From the NCBI GenBank assembly GCA_964423405.1, contig CAYREY010000044.1, forward strand, positions 1 to 40,522: a DNA stretch of 40,522 bases. Reading direction: 5' to 3'. A program made the translations under genes and the position numbers. Source of the DNA: Bog-950 sp964423405. Lineage in GTDB: Bacteria > Bacteroidota > Bacteroidia > Chitinophagales > LD1. Positions 16,201 to 24,031 of this stretch are shown here, piece after piece; position 1 is the first letter of the stretch; every line of letters starts with the position of its first letter. The notes below the pieces were generated by a model. It saw nothing but the letters and a program-made list of their open reading frames with translations. It ran no database searches and had not been told where the DNA came from.

Positions 16201-16622
16201 GTGTGCGTGTACGTACTAACAATACACAGCGAATGATAGTAGACAGTTTAGGGAACATAGGTATGGGCGTAGCGGCACCACTAACAAGACTACATGTAGA
16301 TGGCGCATTAGCACTAGACTCATCGCTTGTTTCGGTTACCGGCAATTTTACTTTAACAGTAGGCAACCGCAGTTATATACGTATAACATCAAGTGTGGTG
16401 CCATCATCGGCTATAGCTACACTTGGCAATGGATTGACTATAGGGCAAATATTAATTATAGAAGCTACAGGAGGCGGTGGTACACTGGGGGTGCGCATAG
16501 CCGATGATGGTGCAACCTACAATACCCGTATGGAAGCCAACCGCGACCTGGTAGTAGGCGATACGGTAATACTACTCTGGAATGGTGTTAACTGGCTGGA
16601 AATTAGCTATACCGATACTTAA
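13275..16622 (+). CDS. secreted fibre-like protein with collagen-like and YadA-head-like repeats
   Basis: A 1115-residue protein with a signal peptide (LLLLWLVYASVNAQ). Four copies of a module GNSG..(T)GFIGTTDN..R.R.NN..R.(I/V)D (about residues 40, 293, 690 and 957) alternate with linkers of the type YADANGDIAAIPNGSAGQLL. Collagen-like Gly-X-Y triplets occupy about 160-285 (GATGPTGTNGATG) and, more briefly, 925-952. Between about 345 and 610 lies a run of YadA/trimeric-adhesin-head-like repeats (NVAIGYRAL, NIAIGNNSL, NTVVGIFAL, NTSFGHIAGY). It ends in a small beta-rich domain (GQILIIEATGGGGTLGVRIA). There is no obvious type IX sorting tail or anchor. The repeat types suggest a trimeric extracellular fibre for adhesion or matrix, though this is inference. 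It is divergent from the sensor kinase. Confidence 0.8.
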   Translation: MNKVYTLPTQLIKKTTALLLLWLVYASVNAQTETLNPVSPFWKIKGNSGTNSGSHFVGTTDNISLRFRTNNAERLVIDSNGLVGIGVVSPVRMLHIGGLANTIRVGGLGTGGTFIAAPSAITHKLLYADANGDIAAIPNGSAGQLLIINGSGIPAWTTGSAGPTGATGPTGTNGATGSAGGTGATGPTGAQGITGPTGAAGATGSAGPTGTNGATGAAGGTGATGPTGAQGNTGPTGAAGATGIAGPTGTNGATGAAGGTGATGPTGAQGITGPTGTGITGPTGPSGSANAWGLTGNSGVSATTGFIGTTDNVPFNVRVNNTRSGRIDNTNRNATWGYTAGTNITGTDNTFVGNGSGTFITAGSRNTAVGSNALNTVSTTFNNVYDNVAIGYRALNDLTVGDKNIAIGNNSLATLDGGWSDNIAIGDSAGYSLGWQDNLAIGVSALKNADDVSTCIAIGSRALYNMKNTGNPYLYAYNLAIGHRALENCTSSNDSAGIFNIGIGFNALFDNTSGHNNTVVGIFALANNTAGFRNTGMGYYSLFNTTTGRGNTSFGHIAGYTNSTGSFNTFIGYEANSTSATLTNATAIGANATVSQSNALVLGNNADVGIGTSTPARKLHVSGTSSGVRYGGVATGGSFITTPTATTDKLLFADASGDVRAIPAGSTGEVLTQGTTGPEWTAAGGGWQLTGNSTTNSGTNFIGTTNNVSWRIRTNNTERMVVDSVGYVGIGVALPTVALDVLGDLTVSGDNSTTVQVNTAESNANYSTIDFRRARGTLTAPTALISGNNLGGLRFWGYNGSTYAFGGSILVSATEGFSSASYGTKMSFSTTRTGTNLALPKMTIDGDGDVGINTTTPARTLHIGNDTSGIRCDGLSTGGSYITPPAATTDKIMYADANGDLRAIANGSNGQVLTISSGVPTWVTGAAGPTGATGATGATGATGPTGAAGSANAWGLTGNSGVSASTGFIGTTDNASVRVRTNNTQRMIVDSLGNIGMGVAAPLTRLHVDGALALDSSLVSVTGNFTLTVGNRSYIRITSSVVPSSAIATLGNGLTIGQILIIEATGGGGTLGVRIADDGATYNTRMEANRDLVVGDTVILLWNGVNWLEISYTDT
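13768..14118 (+). repeat. 117-bp tandem repeat encoding Gly-X-Y collagen triplets
   Basis: The sequence GGAACTAATGGTGCAAC recurs at 13785, 13902 and 14019, a period of exactly 117 bp, or 39 residues and 13 Gly-X-Y triplets. Three units are present; the last is degenerate at its end. The copies are nearly identical at the DNA level, with a few substitutions (for example GSA/GAA and GIT/GNT). In-frame repeats like this commonly change in copy number. Confidence 0.85.
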
Positions 16623-16668
16623 GCAGTTGGTCTACTCTGGCTTTTTACAATAATGGCTACGTTGTAAA

Positions 16669-19600
16669 CTAGTAGGCTAAGTTAGGCCCCAGCCATCTTT
16701 CCATTTCGGCAACGCTCAGCCCTTTCTCTTTAGCCAGCGCTTCAACCTGGTCTTTCTGTATTTTACCTATGCCAAAATACTTAACGTGTGGCGAGGTAAA
16801 GTAAAAGCCGCTAACAGATGCGGTAGGGTACATAGCATAGCTTTCGGTAAGTGTAATGCCGGTGTTTTTTTCTACATCCAGCAGTTGCCATATCTGTGGT
16901 TTAAGTGTATGGTCGGGGCAGGCCGGGTAGCCCGGTGCCGGACGAATACCCTGATATTTTTCCTGTATCAACTCTTCGTTGCTAAGGGTTTCGTTGGCGG
17001 CATAGCCCCAAAACTCCTTCCTTACACGTTGGTGCATACGCTCGGCAAAGGCTTCGGCCAGGCGGTCGGCCAGTGCTTTAAGTAATATGCTGTTGTAGTC
17101 GTCGTGGTCTTTCTCAAATTTCTCAATCCACTTTTCTATACCTATGCCCGCCGTTACAGCAAAAGCACCAAAGTAATCATCCTGCGGCGCTACATAATCG
17201 GCCAGACAGAAGTTAGGCTGGTTGCCCGACTTTTTAGTTTGCTGACGCATAAAATCGAAATGTATGCCGTTGTTTATTACAATAGAATCGTTTACCGATT
17301 TGGCCGGAAAAATGCCGATGACTGCTTTAGCCGTAATCCATTTTTCGGCAATTACTTTTTTAAGCAGTGCCTGAGCATCGTCAAACAATTTCTTCGCCTC
17401 TTTGCCGTACTTCTCGCTTTCGAATATGCGTGGGTAAGTGCCGCTCATCTCCCAGGTGCTAAAAAACGGCGACCAGTCGATGTACTCTGCCAACTCTTCC
17501 AGCGAGTAATCATCGAATACTTTTACGCCTGTGATGTTGGGTTTTCTGAAATCTTCACGATCCCAGTCAATTTTCAGTTTATTGGCACGTGCCTGTTCCA
17601 GCGTTACATACTCAATATCGCTGCGGCGGTTAGCGTGTAGTTCGCGCATTTCTTCGTAATCGCGTTTTATACCGGCTACAAAGTTGACGCTTTCATCTTT
17701 ACTAAGCAGGCTGCTGGCTACAGTTACAGCTTTACTGGCATCTAGCACATGCACCACGTTGCCAGAGTATACCGGTGCTACTTTAACAGCCGTGTGTAGC
17801 TTACTGGTGGTAGCACCACCAATCAGCAAGGGTTGTTTCATACCCAGGCGCTCCATCTCTTTGGCAACATGCACCATCTCATCCAGCGATGGGGTTATTA
17901 AACCACTCAAGCCAATAATTTGTGCGCCTTCTTCGCGGGCACGTTCCAGTATTTTATCGGCCGGTACCATTACGCCCATATCTATAATCTCGTAGTTATT
18001 GCAGGCCAGTACCACACCTACAATGTTTTTGCCTATGTCGTGCACATCGCCTTTAACGGTAGCCAGCAATATTTTGCCGTTGTTTTTAGCCGTATCGCCC
18101 GAGCGTTTCTTTTCTTCTTCCAGATATGGCAATAAATACGCCACGGCCTTTTTCATTACACGGGCGCTTTTTACTACCTGTGGTAAAAACATTTTACCGG
18201 CACCAAACAGGTCGCCCACTATGTTCATACCGGCCATCAGCGGGCCTTCAATTACCTCCAGTGGCTTAGGGTATTTCTGGCGCGCCTCTTCGGTATCTGC
18301 ATCTATAAACTCTACTATACCTTTTACAAGGGCATGTGCCAGGCGGTCCTCTACACTACCGTTACGCCACTCCTCACTTACTACTTCAGTTTTATCTTTT
18401 TTCTTAACTGTTTCGGCAAAGGCTAACAGTCGTTCGGTAGCATCTTCGCGGCGGTCCAGCAACACATCTTCTACGCGCTCCAACAGGTCTTTAGGTATAT
18501 CATCGTATACCTCCAGCATGGTTGGGTTAACAATGCCCATATCCATACCGTTTTTAATAGCATGGTACAGAAAAGCCGAGTGCATAGCCTCGCGCACCGG
18601 GTTATTACCGCGGAACGAGAACGACACGTTACTTACCCCACCGCTAATGTGTGCATGTGGCAGGTTCTCCTTTATCCATTTGGTAGCACGGAAAAAGTCG
18701 AGCGCATTCTGGCGGTGCTCTTCCATACCGGTAGCCACCGGAAATATATTCGGGTCGAAGATGATATCCTCTGCCGGAAAGCCCACCTCATCTACCAGTA
18801 TGCGGTAGCTGCGTTCGCAAATTTCTATACGGCGCTCGTAGCTATCGGCCTGGCCTTTTTCATCAAACGCCATTACAATTACAGCCGCGCCATAGTTACG
18901 TATCAGCTTAGCCTGTTTTACAAACTCCTCTTTACCACCTTTCAGCGATATAGAGTTTACAATACCCTTACCCTGTAAGCACTTAAGGCCTGCTTCTATA
19001 ATGTGAAACTTGCTGCTATCAATCATTACCGGTACTTTGGCAATATCGGGTTCGCTGGCGGTAAGGTTCAGGTAGCGCTTCATGGCATCTTCGCCATCCA
19101 GCATACCTTCATCCATATTCACATCAATTACCTGCGCGCCGCCCTGTACCTGGTCTAAGGCTACAGCCAGCGCATCTTCGTATTTATCTTCTTTAATCAG
19201 CTTTAAAAACTTAGCCGAGCCGGTCACGTTGGTACGTTCGCCCACGTTCATAAAGTTGCTTTCGGCGGTCATGGTTACGGGCTCTAATCCGCTTAGCTGC
19301 ATAAATGGTATACGGCGTGGCTTGGTGCGCGGTTTATATTTTTCTGCCACGCGGCTAAACTCGCGTATGTGGTCGGGCGTGGTGCCGCAGCAACCACCTA
19401 CTATGTTTACAAAACCGCTTTTACAAAAATCTTCAATATCGTCGGCCATCATCACCGGTGTTTCATCGTAACCGCCAAAGGCATTAGGCAAACCGGCATT
19501 AGGGTATACACTTACCCAGGTATGCGCTACGTTCGATAGTGTTTCGAGATACGGGCGCATATCTTTAGCGCCCAATGCACAGTTAAGGCCTATAGAAGTA

Positions 19601-20319
19601 AGGTTGGCATGCTTAACCGATATCCAGAACGCCTCGGTAGTTTGTCCGCTAAGGGTACGGCCACTGGCATCGGTAATAGTACCCGATACCGATACCGGCA
19701 GGTTAGTCCCCTTCTCTTCCTGCACCTGCATAATAGCAAACAGTGCCGCCTTACAGTTAAGGGTATCAAATACAGTTTCTACCAGCAGCCAGTCGCTGCC
19801 ACCATCTATCAGGCCGCGGGCCTGCTCACTATATGCTGTAACCAGTTCATCGAAAGTAATAGCGCGGTAGCCCGGGTTATTTACATCGGGCGATATAGAG
19901 GCGGTACGATTGGTAGGGCCAAATGCACCCGCTACAAAACGCGGCTTGGCGGGGTTCCGTTTAGTATACTCTTCGGCTACCTCTTTAGCAATTTTAGCCG
20001 ACTCGTAGTTCAGCTCATACGCCAGATGCTCCAGCTTATAATCGGCCTGGGCAATGGTGGTAGATGAGAACGTATTGGTTTCAATAATATCGGCTCCAGC
20101 TTCCAGGTATTGCGCATGTATCTCTTTAATTATCTGCGGCTGGGTTATGCTTAGTAAGTCGTTATTGCCACGCAGGTCGTGCGGGTGGTTTTTAAAACGT
20201 TCGGCGCGGAAGTCTTCCTCGGTAAGTGTATAGCGCTGTATCATGGTACCCATAGCACCATCCAACACTAAAATTCTTTTCTCAATCTCCTGCTCAAATT
20301 TCGATTTGGTATTACTCAT
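16669..20319 (-). CDS. metH: cobalamin-dependent methionine synthase MetH
   Basis: A 1216-residue, full-length MetH (E. coli 1227). The start at 20319 (MSNTKSKFEQEIEKRILVLD) is chosen because the longer frame has 17 non-conserved residues and only a few residues normally precede LDGAMGTM. Domains: homocysteine-binding barrel with Zn ligands Cys310-Cys311 (VGGCCGTTPDHI); pterin-binding barrel (NVGERTNVTGSAKF, VIDVNMDEG); cobalamin cap and binding domain with the axial ligand His760 in DVHDIGKNIVG; C-terminal activation domain (RPAPGYPACPDHT). Numbering of the key residues agrees with E. coli within one residue. It methylates homocysteine using 5-methyl-tetrahydrofolate. Expression is likely under SAM control through the riboswitch at 20404-20496. 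MetF, which makes its folate substrate, is encoded nearby at 21389. Confidence 0.98.
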   Translation of the reverse strand: MSNTKSKFEQEIEKRILVLDGAMGTMIQRYTLTEEDFRAERFKNHPHDLRGNNDLLSITQPQIIKEIHAQYLEAGADIIETNTFSSTTIAQADYKLEHLAYELNYESAKIAKEVAEEYTKRNPAKPRFVAGAFGPTNRTASISPDVNNPGYRAITFDELVTAYSEQARGLIDGGSDWLLVETVFDTLNCKAALFAIMQVQEEKGTNLPVSVSGTITDASGRTLSGQTTEAFWISVKHANLTSIGLNCALGAKDMRPYLETLSNVAHTWVSVYPNAGLPNAFGGYDETPVMMADDIEDFCKSGFVNIVGGCCGTTPDHIREFSRVAEKYKPRTKPRRIPFMQLSGLEPVTMTAESNFMNVGERTNVTGSAKFLKLIKEDKYEDALAVALDQVQGGAQVIDVNMDEGMLDGEDAMKRYLNLTASEPDIAKVPVMIDSSKFHIIEAGLKCLQGKGIVNSISLKGGKEEFVKQAKLIRNYGAAVIVMAFDEKGQADSYERRIEICERSYRILVDEVGFPAEDIIFDPNIFPVATGMEEHRQNALDFFRATKWIKENLPHAHISGGVSNVSFSFRGNNPVREAMHSAFLYHAIKNGMDMGIVNPTMLEVYDDIPKDLLERVEDVLLDRREDATERLLAFAETVKKKDKTEVVSEEWRNGSVEDRLAHALVKGIVEFIDADTEEARQKYPKPLEVIEGPLMAGMNIVGDLFGAGKMFLPQVVKSARVMKKAVAYLLPYLEEEKKRSGDTAKNNGKILLATVKGDVHDIGKNIVGVVLACNNYEIIDMGVMVPADKILERAREEGAQIIGLSGLITPSLDEMVHVAKEMERLGMKQPLLIGGATTSKLHTAVKVAPVYSGNVVHVLDASKAVTVASSLLSKDESVNFVAGIKRDYEEMRELHANRRSDIEYVTLEQARANKLKIDWDREDFRKPNITGVKVFDDYSLEELAEYIDWSPFFSTWEMSGTYPRIFESEKYGKEAKKLFDDAQALLKKVIAEKWITAKAVIGIFPAKSVNDSIVINNGIHFDFMRQQTKKSGNQPNFCLADYVAPQDDYFGAFAVTAGIGIEKWIEKFEKDHDDYNSILLKALADRLAEAFAERMHQRVRKEFWGYAANETLSNEELIQEKYQGIRPAPGYPACPDHTLKPQIWQLLDVEKNTGITLTESYAMYPTASVSGFYFTSPHVKYFGIGKIQKDQVEALAKEKGLSVAEMERWLGPNLAY

Positions 20320-20403
20320 ACTCACAAAAACTTTATTGATCAAAAAAATGCTTTGATGTAGTTGCTTCAAGAAAGTAAGAGGGTTTGCAGGGAGAATTTG
20401 ATT

Positions 20404-20496
20404 CTCTTATCTGGCAGGAATTGGCACCTTTTCCCATTAGGTGGGAGTGGTTGTCAAGACTTCGTCGGGCCTGTCCCTCAGTCTTTCTTGATAAGC
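20404..20496 (-). ncRNA. SAM-I (S-box) riboswitch of metH
   Basis: Read on the minus strand, the 5' P1 arm CTTATC (20495-20490) pairs with GATAAG (20411-20406). In between are the S-box core blocks: GAGGGACAGGCCC, ACAACC, and GGTGCCAATTCCTGCC. The whole is about 93 nt, typical for SAM-I. It lies 85 nt upstream of the metH ATG. No GC-rich terminator with a U-run follows. Instead, CUUUCUUGA (20375-20367) is perfectly complementary to UCAAGAAAG (20491-20483) at P1/P2 of the aptamer, which could serve as the alternative pairing when SAM is absent. Confidence 0.95.
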
Positions 20497-20514
20497 AATT
20501 AATCAAAGAGCGGG

Positions 20515-20523
20515 GCAAATGTA
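20515..20523 (-). promoter_or_regulatory. putative -7 promoter box for the riboswitch-metH transcript
   Basis: TACATTTGC on the minus strand matches the Bacteroidota -7 box (TAnnTTTG). It sits about 20 nt upstream of the riboswitch P1 helix, which would place the transcript start just before the aptamer. I found no convincing -33 TTTG. Confidence 0.5.
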
Positions 20524-20564
20524 ATAAAGATGAACGATATTAGCTAACGTTGTTGTATAGCCCT

Positions 20565-21356
20565 ATGAAAACGATAATAACCTTTTTCCTGTTGCTTTTT
20601 GTCCATAGCTGTTTTAGCCAACAGGTTTTAGTTAATTCACTAACCGTTACAGGCTTGGATACCACCAATTTTTACAATGATTACAACTTCCTATATCCAT
20701 TCATTACTCATAGCAACGAAGCTGTACAAGACTCCATTAACTTTACTTTGCAGTCTGACTACCTGATTACAGATTCCAATGCCGGGCTAGATAGCAACAG
20801 CATAAAACTTCAGTTAAAACATACTGCCGGCGATGGGTTTACATTTCTAAGCTATGAGATATTGTTCACTTCCGGGCGTTTACTTGGTCTGGACATATTT
20901 GCCGAAGCATCAGGGGCTTACCCATATGGCTGGACAAACCACTATCTGTTTGATTTAAAAACAGGCCACCGGTATTTATTAGGTGAACTGCTGAACAACA
21001 GCAATAAACAACAGTTTGTAAGCGCTGTTATTACAACCATGAAAGACAGTATGAATTATTACACTATAGAGATAATGAACGAAATAACAGCTGGGCAGCG
21101 CGATTCAAGCGACTTGGATGATCTACGATATTTTCTGGATGAGTGTATGCTTAGTCAGGATAGTAGTCAAGTGCTTGACAACAACAACTACTATTTATTA
21201 AACGACACTTTACATATAGACCATTTTTGCACTTTCCCTCATGTTGCCAAAGCACTAGAACCGTACTTTACAATACCTTATACTGCCGATAAAACAAGAA
21301 TGTATCTATTGCCGGAGATATACGAAGAATTGATTTCGCAAAAGGTAAAGAAGTAA
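20565..21356 (+). CDS. secreted protein, possibly DUF3298-like
   Basis: A 263-residue protein beginning MKTIITFFLLLFVHSCFSQQ, a signal peptide; the Met at 20565 is preferred over the one five codons upstream. The middle part (FLSYEILFTSGRLLGLDIFA, GAYPYGWTNHYLFDLKTGHR) has the order of strand, G-A-Y/H-P, then N..FDL.TG.....L, which recalls the DUF3298/RsiV-like fold found in secreted proteins. The match is by eye and weak. There is no enzymatic signature. It lies between divergent metH and metF, with 32 bp before metF, so it might share a transcript with metF; no metabolic link is evident. Confidence 0.7.
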   Translation: MKTIITFFLLLFVHSCFSQQVLVNSLTVTGLDTTNFYNDYNFLYPFITHSNEAVQDSINFTLQSDYLITDSNAGLDSNSIKLQLKHTAGDGFTFLSYEILFTSGRLLGLDIFAEASGAYPYGWTNHYLFDLKTGHRYLLGELLNNSNKQQFVSAVITTMKDSMNYYTIEIMNEITAGQRDSSDLDDLRYFLDECMLSQDSSQVLDNNNYYLLNDTLHIDHFCTFPHVAKALEPYFTIPYTADKTRMYLLPEIYEELISQKVKK

Positions 21357-21388
21357 TTTTTCGCTTTTATCATTTTATTTGCACCCCA

Positions 21389-22342
21389 ATGAAAGTAACC
21401 GAACATATAGCACAGGCCAATGGCAAAACCTTATTTTCTATAGAGGTATTACCCCCGCAAAAGGGTAAAACCATAGATGATTTGATAAAGGTAATAGAGC
21501 CGTTAATGGAGTTTAAACCACCGTTTATAGATGTTACCTACCACCGCGAGGAGATAATTTACAAAAAGCGGGCCGATGGTTTAATTGAAGAAGTGCCCCT
21601 GCGCAAACGCCCCGGTACCGTGGGTATATGCGCTGCACTTAAAGGCCGCTTTAATGTAGATGCCGTGCCGCATTTGGTATGTGGTGGCTTTACACCCGAA
21701 GAAACCGAAGATGCTTTATTTACCCTGCACTACCTGGGTATAAACAACGTATTGTTGCTACAGGGCGATGCCGATAAAAACCCTAAACAGGGCGCCAAAC
21801 CTTCGGCGTATAAATACGCCAGCGACCTGGTACACCAGGTAGCACGTATGAACAAAGGCAAATTTTTGCACGAGGAAACAGAGAATGAGTTAAAGACTAA
21901 CTTCTGCATAGGTGTTGCCGCTTACCCCGAAAAACACTTTGAAGCCCCTAACCTTAATACCGACCTGAAATGGCTGAAACATAAGGTTGATTGCGGTGCC
22001 GATTACATTGTAACCCAAATGTTTTTTGATAACAGCAAGTACTTTGCCTTTGTAGATAAATGCCGTGCGGCGGGTATTAACATACCTATTATACCGGGTA
22101 TTAAGCCTATTGCCCAAAAGGCACAGCTTTCGAGCCTTAGCCGTATTTTCCATATAGATATACCTGAGGCACTGGCCGACGAAGTAGAAAATTGCAAAGA
22201 TGATAAAGCAGTAAAACGTATAGGTATAGAGTGGGCTATAGAGCAAAGTAAAGAACTGAAAGCTGCCGGCGTACCCTGCCTGCACTACTACACCATGAGC
22301 CGCAGCGAAGCTACTATTGAAATAGCGAGGGCGGTGTTTTAA
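21389..22342 (+). CDS. metF: 5,10-methylenetetrahydrofolate reductase MetF
   Basis: A 317-residue TIM-barrel flavoprotein of the MTHFR family. Signature segments are FSIEVLPPQKGK (substrate Glu near the N-terminus), PPFIDVTYHRE, LHYLGINNVLLLQGDADK (the family's LRGDP-type segment), FCIGVAAYPEKHFEAPN, ADYIVTQMFFDNSKYF and IPIIPGIKPI. It reduces 5,10-methylene-THF to 5-methyl-THF, the methyl donor for MetH encoded next door. Length is close to the bacterial form (about 296 residues), without the eukaryotic regulatory domain. TTTATTTGC just upstream of the ATG might be a -7 box, giving a very short leader. I see no S-box in front of it, so SAM control through RNA applies visibly only to metH. 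Confidence 0.97.
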   Translation: MKVTEHIAQANGKTLFSIEVLPPQKGKTIDDLIKVIEPLMEFKPPFIDVTYHREEIIYKKRADGLIEEVPLRKRPGTVGICAALKGRFNVDAVPHLVCGGFTPEETEDALFTLHYLGINNVLLLQGDADKNPKQGAKPSAYKYASDLVHQVARMNKGKFLHEETENELKTNFCIGVAAYPEKHFEAPNLNTDLKWLKHKVDCGADYIVTQMFFDNSKYFAFVDKCRAAGINIPIIPGIKPIAQKAQLSSLSRIFHIDIPEALADEVENCKDDKAVKRIGIEWAIEQSKELKAAGVPCLHYYTMSRSEATIEIARAVF

Positions 22343-22433
22343 ATGTGTTTTTATTGCGCGCAATTTGTTGTTTATTTAACGCTGCAACACAACATTTACA
22401 TATTAGCACCATTATAAAATATAAACCCATAGA

Positions 22434-23351
22434 ATGAGTGATTACTTAAGCTATAAACATTTGCTTGCCTGCCCTTATTCGTTATCTGAGTTGCGTTTTG
22501 AAGATGACAAGATAGTTTCGGTTCAGACCGGCGATGAGTATCCGATAAAAAACAACCAGCCGGATTTTCGCTTAAGGCGCGAAAAAAAAACCACCGTTGA
22601 TATAACTCTCAATAAAGAGTCGAAGCAGATATATAACTTCAGTTACGATTTGTTAGAAAAAAACAGCAAGCCTGAGGTAGATTTTTCAGGAACTAATGTA
22701 CCTTACCACTTATCGGCGGAACTAATCAGCTACTTTCCAAAACCCAAAAACGAAAATGCTGTAGTGCTTGACCTTGGTAGCGGTACCGGACTGCACCGAA
22801 GTATATGCGAGTATGCCGGGTATAAATATGTAGCTGCCGATTATGAATCGCGCCATGCCCCTATGTTAGCCGATGGACATGCACTTCCGTTTAAAGACAA
22901 TTCGTTTGATTTTATTATTTCAATAGCCGTACTGGAACATATACAACATCCGTATGTAATGCTAAAAGAGGTGTTACGGGTATTAAAACCGGGCGGTAGG
23001 TTTATTGGTACAGTTTCGTTCCTTGAGCCTTTTCATGATAACAGCTATTATCATCATTCACATCTGGGCACTTTTAACTCGCTGGATGTTGCAGGGTTTG
23101 ATATTGTTAAAGTAGCCCCCAGCCAGGGGTGGGATGGCCTTACAGCTATGGCTTATATGCATATATTCTCTACCATGAAGCCTGCTTTTCTTAATTTTTG
23201 GCTCAGTCCTGTAAAACTTGTGTATGGCCTTTGGTGGAAATACAAGCGCCTGAGAAAAAAACCACACTATCACCCTTTTACCGAAAAATATCAAACATTG
23301 GCTCTATCGGGTTCATTTGCTTTCGTGGCCGATAAAAAGATCAACAGTTAG
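22434..23351 (+). CDS. class I SAM-dependent methyltransferase with Trm112-like N-terminus
   Basis: A 305-residue protein. Residues 8-48 (LLACPYSLSELRFEDDKIVS, then GDEYPIKNNQPDF) look like a Trm112p-type domain that keeps only one Cys, so it probably lacks zinc. The Rossmann methyltransferase core follows: motif I VVLDLGSGTGLHR (about 103-115), then YVAADYE, LPFKDNSFDFIISIAVLEHI (motif III/IV region) and VLRVLKPGGRFIGTVSF. Cores of this type methylate small molecules, lipids or sugars; the substrate is not evident. A hairpin at 23364-23410 separates it from the convergent dioxygenase gene, so it does not belong to the kynurenine group. Confidence 0.85.
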   Translation: MSDYLSYKHLLACPYSLSELRFEDDKIVSVQTGDEYPIKNNQPDFRLRREKKTTVDITLNKESKQIYNFSYDLLEKNSKPEVDFSGTNVPYHLSAELISYFPKPKNENAVVLDLGSGTGLHRSICEYAGYKYVAADYESRHAPMLADGHALPFKDNSFDFIISIAVLEHIQHPYVMLKEVLRVLKPGGRFIGTVSFLEPFHDNSYYHHSHLGTFNSLDVAGFDIVKVAPSQGWDGLTAMAYMHIFSTMKPAFLNFWLSPVKLVYGLWWKYKRLRKKPHYHPFTEKYQTLALSGSFAFVADKKINS

Positions 23352-23363
23352 TTTTAATTTTCT

Positions 23364-23410
23364 ACAAAAAACAAACAGCCGAAATATAATTTCGGCTGTT
23401 TGTTTTTTGT
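23364..23410. terminator. bidirectional terminator, perfect 22-bp stem
   Basis: Arms 23364-23385 and 23389-23410 are exact complements with a 3-base loop. The arms start and end in A- and T-rich runs (ACAAAAAAC and GTTTTTTGT). It lies between the convergent stops at 23351 and 23442. Confidence 0.9.
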
Positions 23411-23441
23411 ACGGTGCTCTGCTGTAGAGAGAAGATAGGTG

Positions 23442-23957
23442 CTATGGTTTCTCCATCACCGTACCGCAGTTTTTACAGGTACAAAGTTCTTTGTTGTTAT
23501 AGAATTTTTCCATTACACCGGGCAGGTCGTTTACAATATCATCTACCCGCATTTTCTCTTCGTATAGTTTAGTGCCGCAGTTTTCGCAGTACCACTGAAA
23601 ACCATCCAGCACTTCCTTAGGCCGGGTTACTTCCATTACCAGGCCTACGGTGTTTTCGAAACGGCGGGGTGAATGTGGCGTGCCGGCCGGCAACAGAAAT
23701 ATATCGCCCTCTTTAATCGGTATATCTACAATTTTACCATCCTCTACAATCTTTAGCAACATATCGCCTTCCAACTGGTAGAAGAACTCTTCGGTTTCGT
23801 TATAGTGAAAATCTTTACGCTTGTTGGGGCCGCCTACTACCATTACAATAAAGTCGTCGTTGCCTTTGTAAACTACCTGGTTCATTACAGGTGGTTTAAG
23901 CAGGTGGCGGTGTTCGTCAATCCATTTCTTAAAGTTAAAAGGTCGGGTAATAGCCAT
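23442..23957 (-). CDS. nbaC: 3-hydroxyanthranilate 3,4-dioxygenase
   Basis: A 171-residue cupin, the usual length for the bacterial enzyme. Iron ligands His51, Glu57 and His95 are present, with substrate-binding Arg47 and Arg99. The C-terminal rubredoxin-like iron site has both CxxC pairs (Cys124/127 in WYCENCGTKL, Cys161/164 in CKNCG). It opens the ring of 3-hydroxyanthranilate to 2-amino-3-carboxymuconate semialdehyde in the cytoplasm. It is divergent (74 bp) from the SDR-aldehyde dehydrogenase-RidA operon, whose products fit the 2-aminomuconate branch of the same pathway. The product also feeds quinolinate and NAD synthesis non-enzymatically. Confidence 0.96.
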   Translation of the reverse strand: MAITRPFNFKKWIDEHRHLLKPPVMNQVVYKGNDDFIVMVVGGPNKRKDFHYNETEEFFYQLEGDMLLKIVEDGKIVDIPIKEGDIFLLPAGTPHSPRRFENTVGLVMEVTRPKEVLDGFQWYCENCGTKLYEEKMRVDDIVNDLPGVMEKFYNNKELCTCKNCGTVMEKP

Positions 23958-24031
23958 GGCGTAATACTTTTAAAAGATGTATTAAAAATGGTTGCTGTAT
24001 TTTTAAATTGCACCACAAAACTAAATTAAAA

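Noticed and set aside
13275..16622. Prophage tail-fibre gene
   Set aside because: The protein has a signal peptide and no structural, replication or integrase gene lies near it.
20333..20518. A 61-codon minus-strand open frame upstream of metH
   Set aside because: It lies across the SAM-I riboswitch; the conserved aptamer bases explain the sequence and no coding signal is visible.
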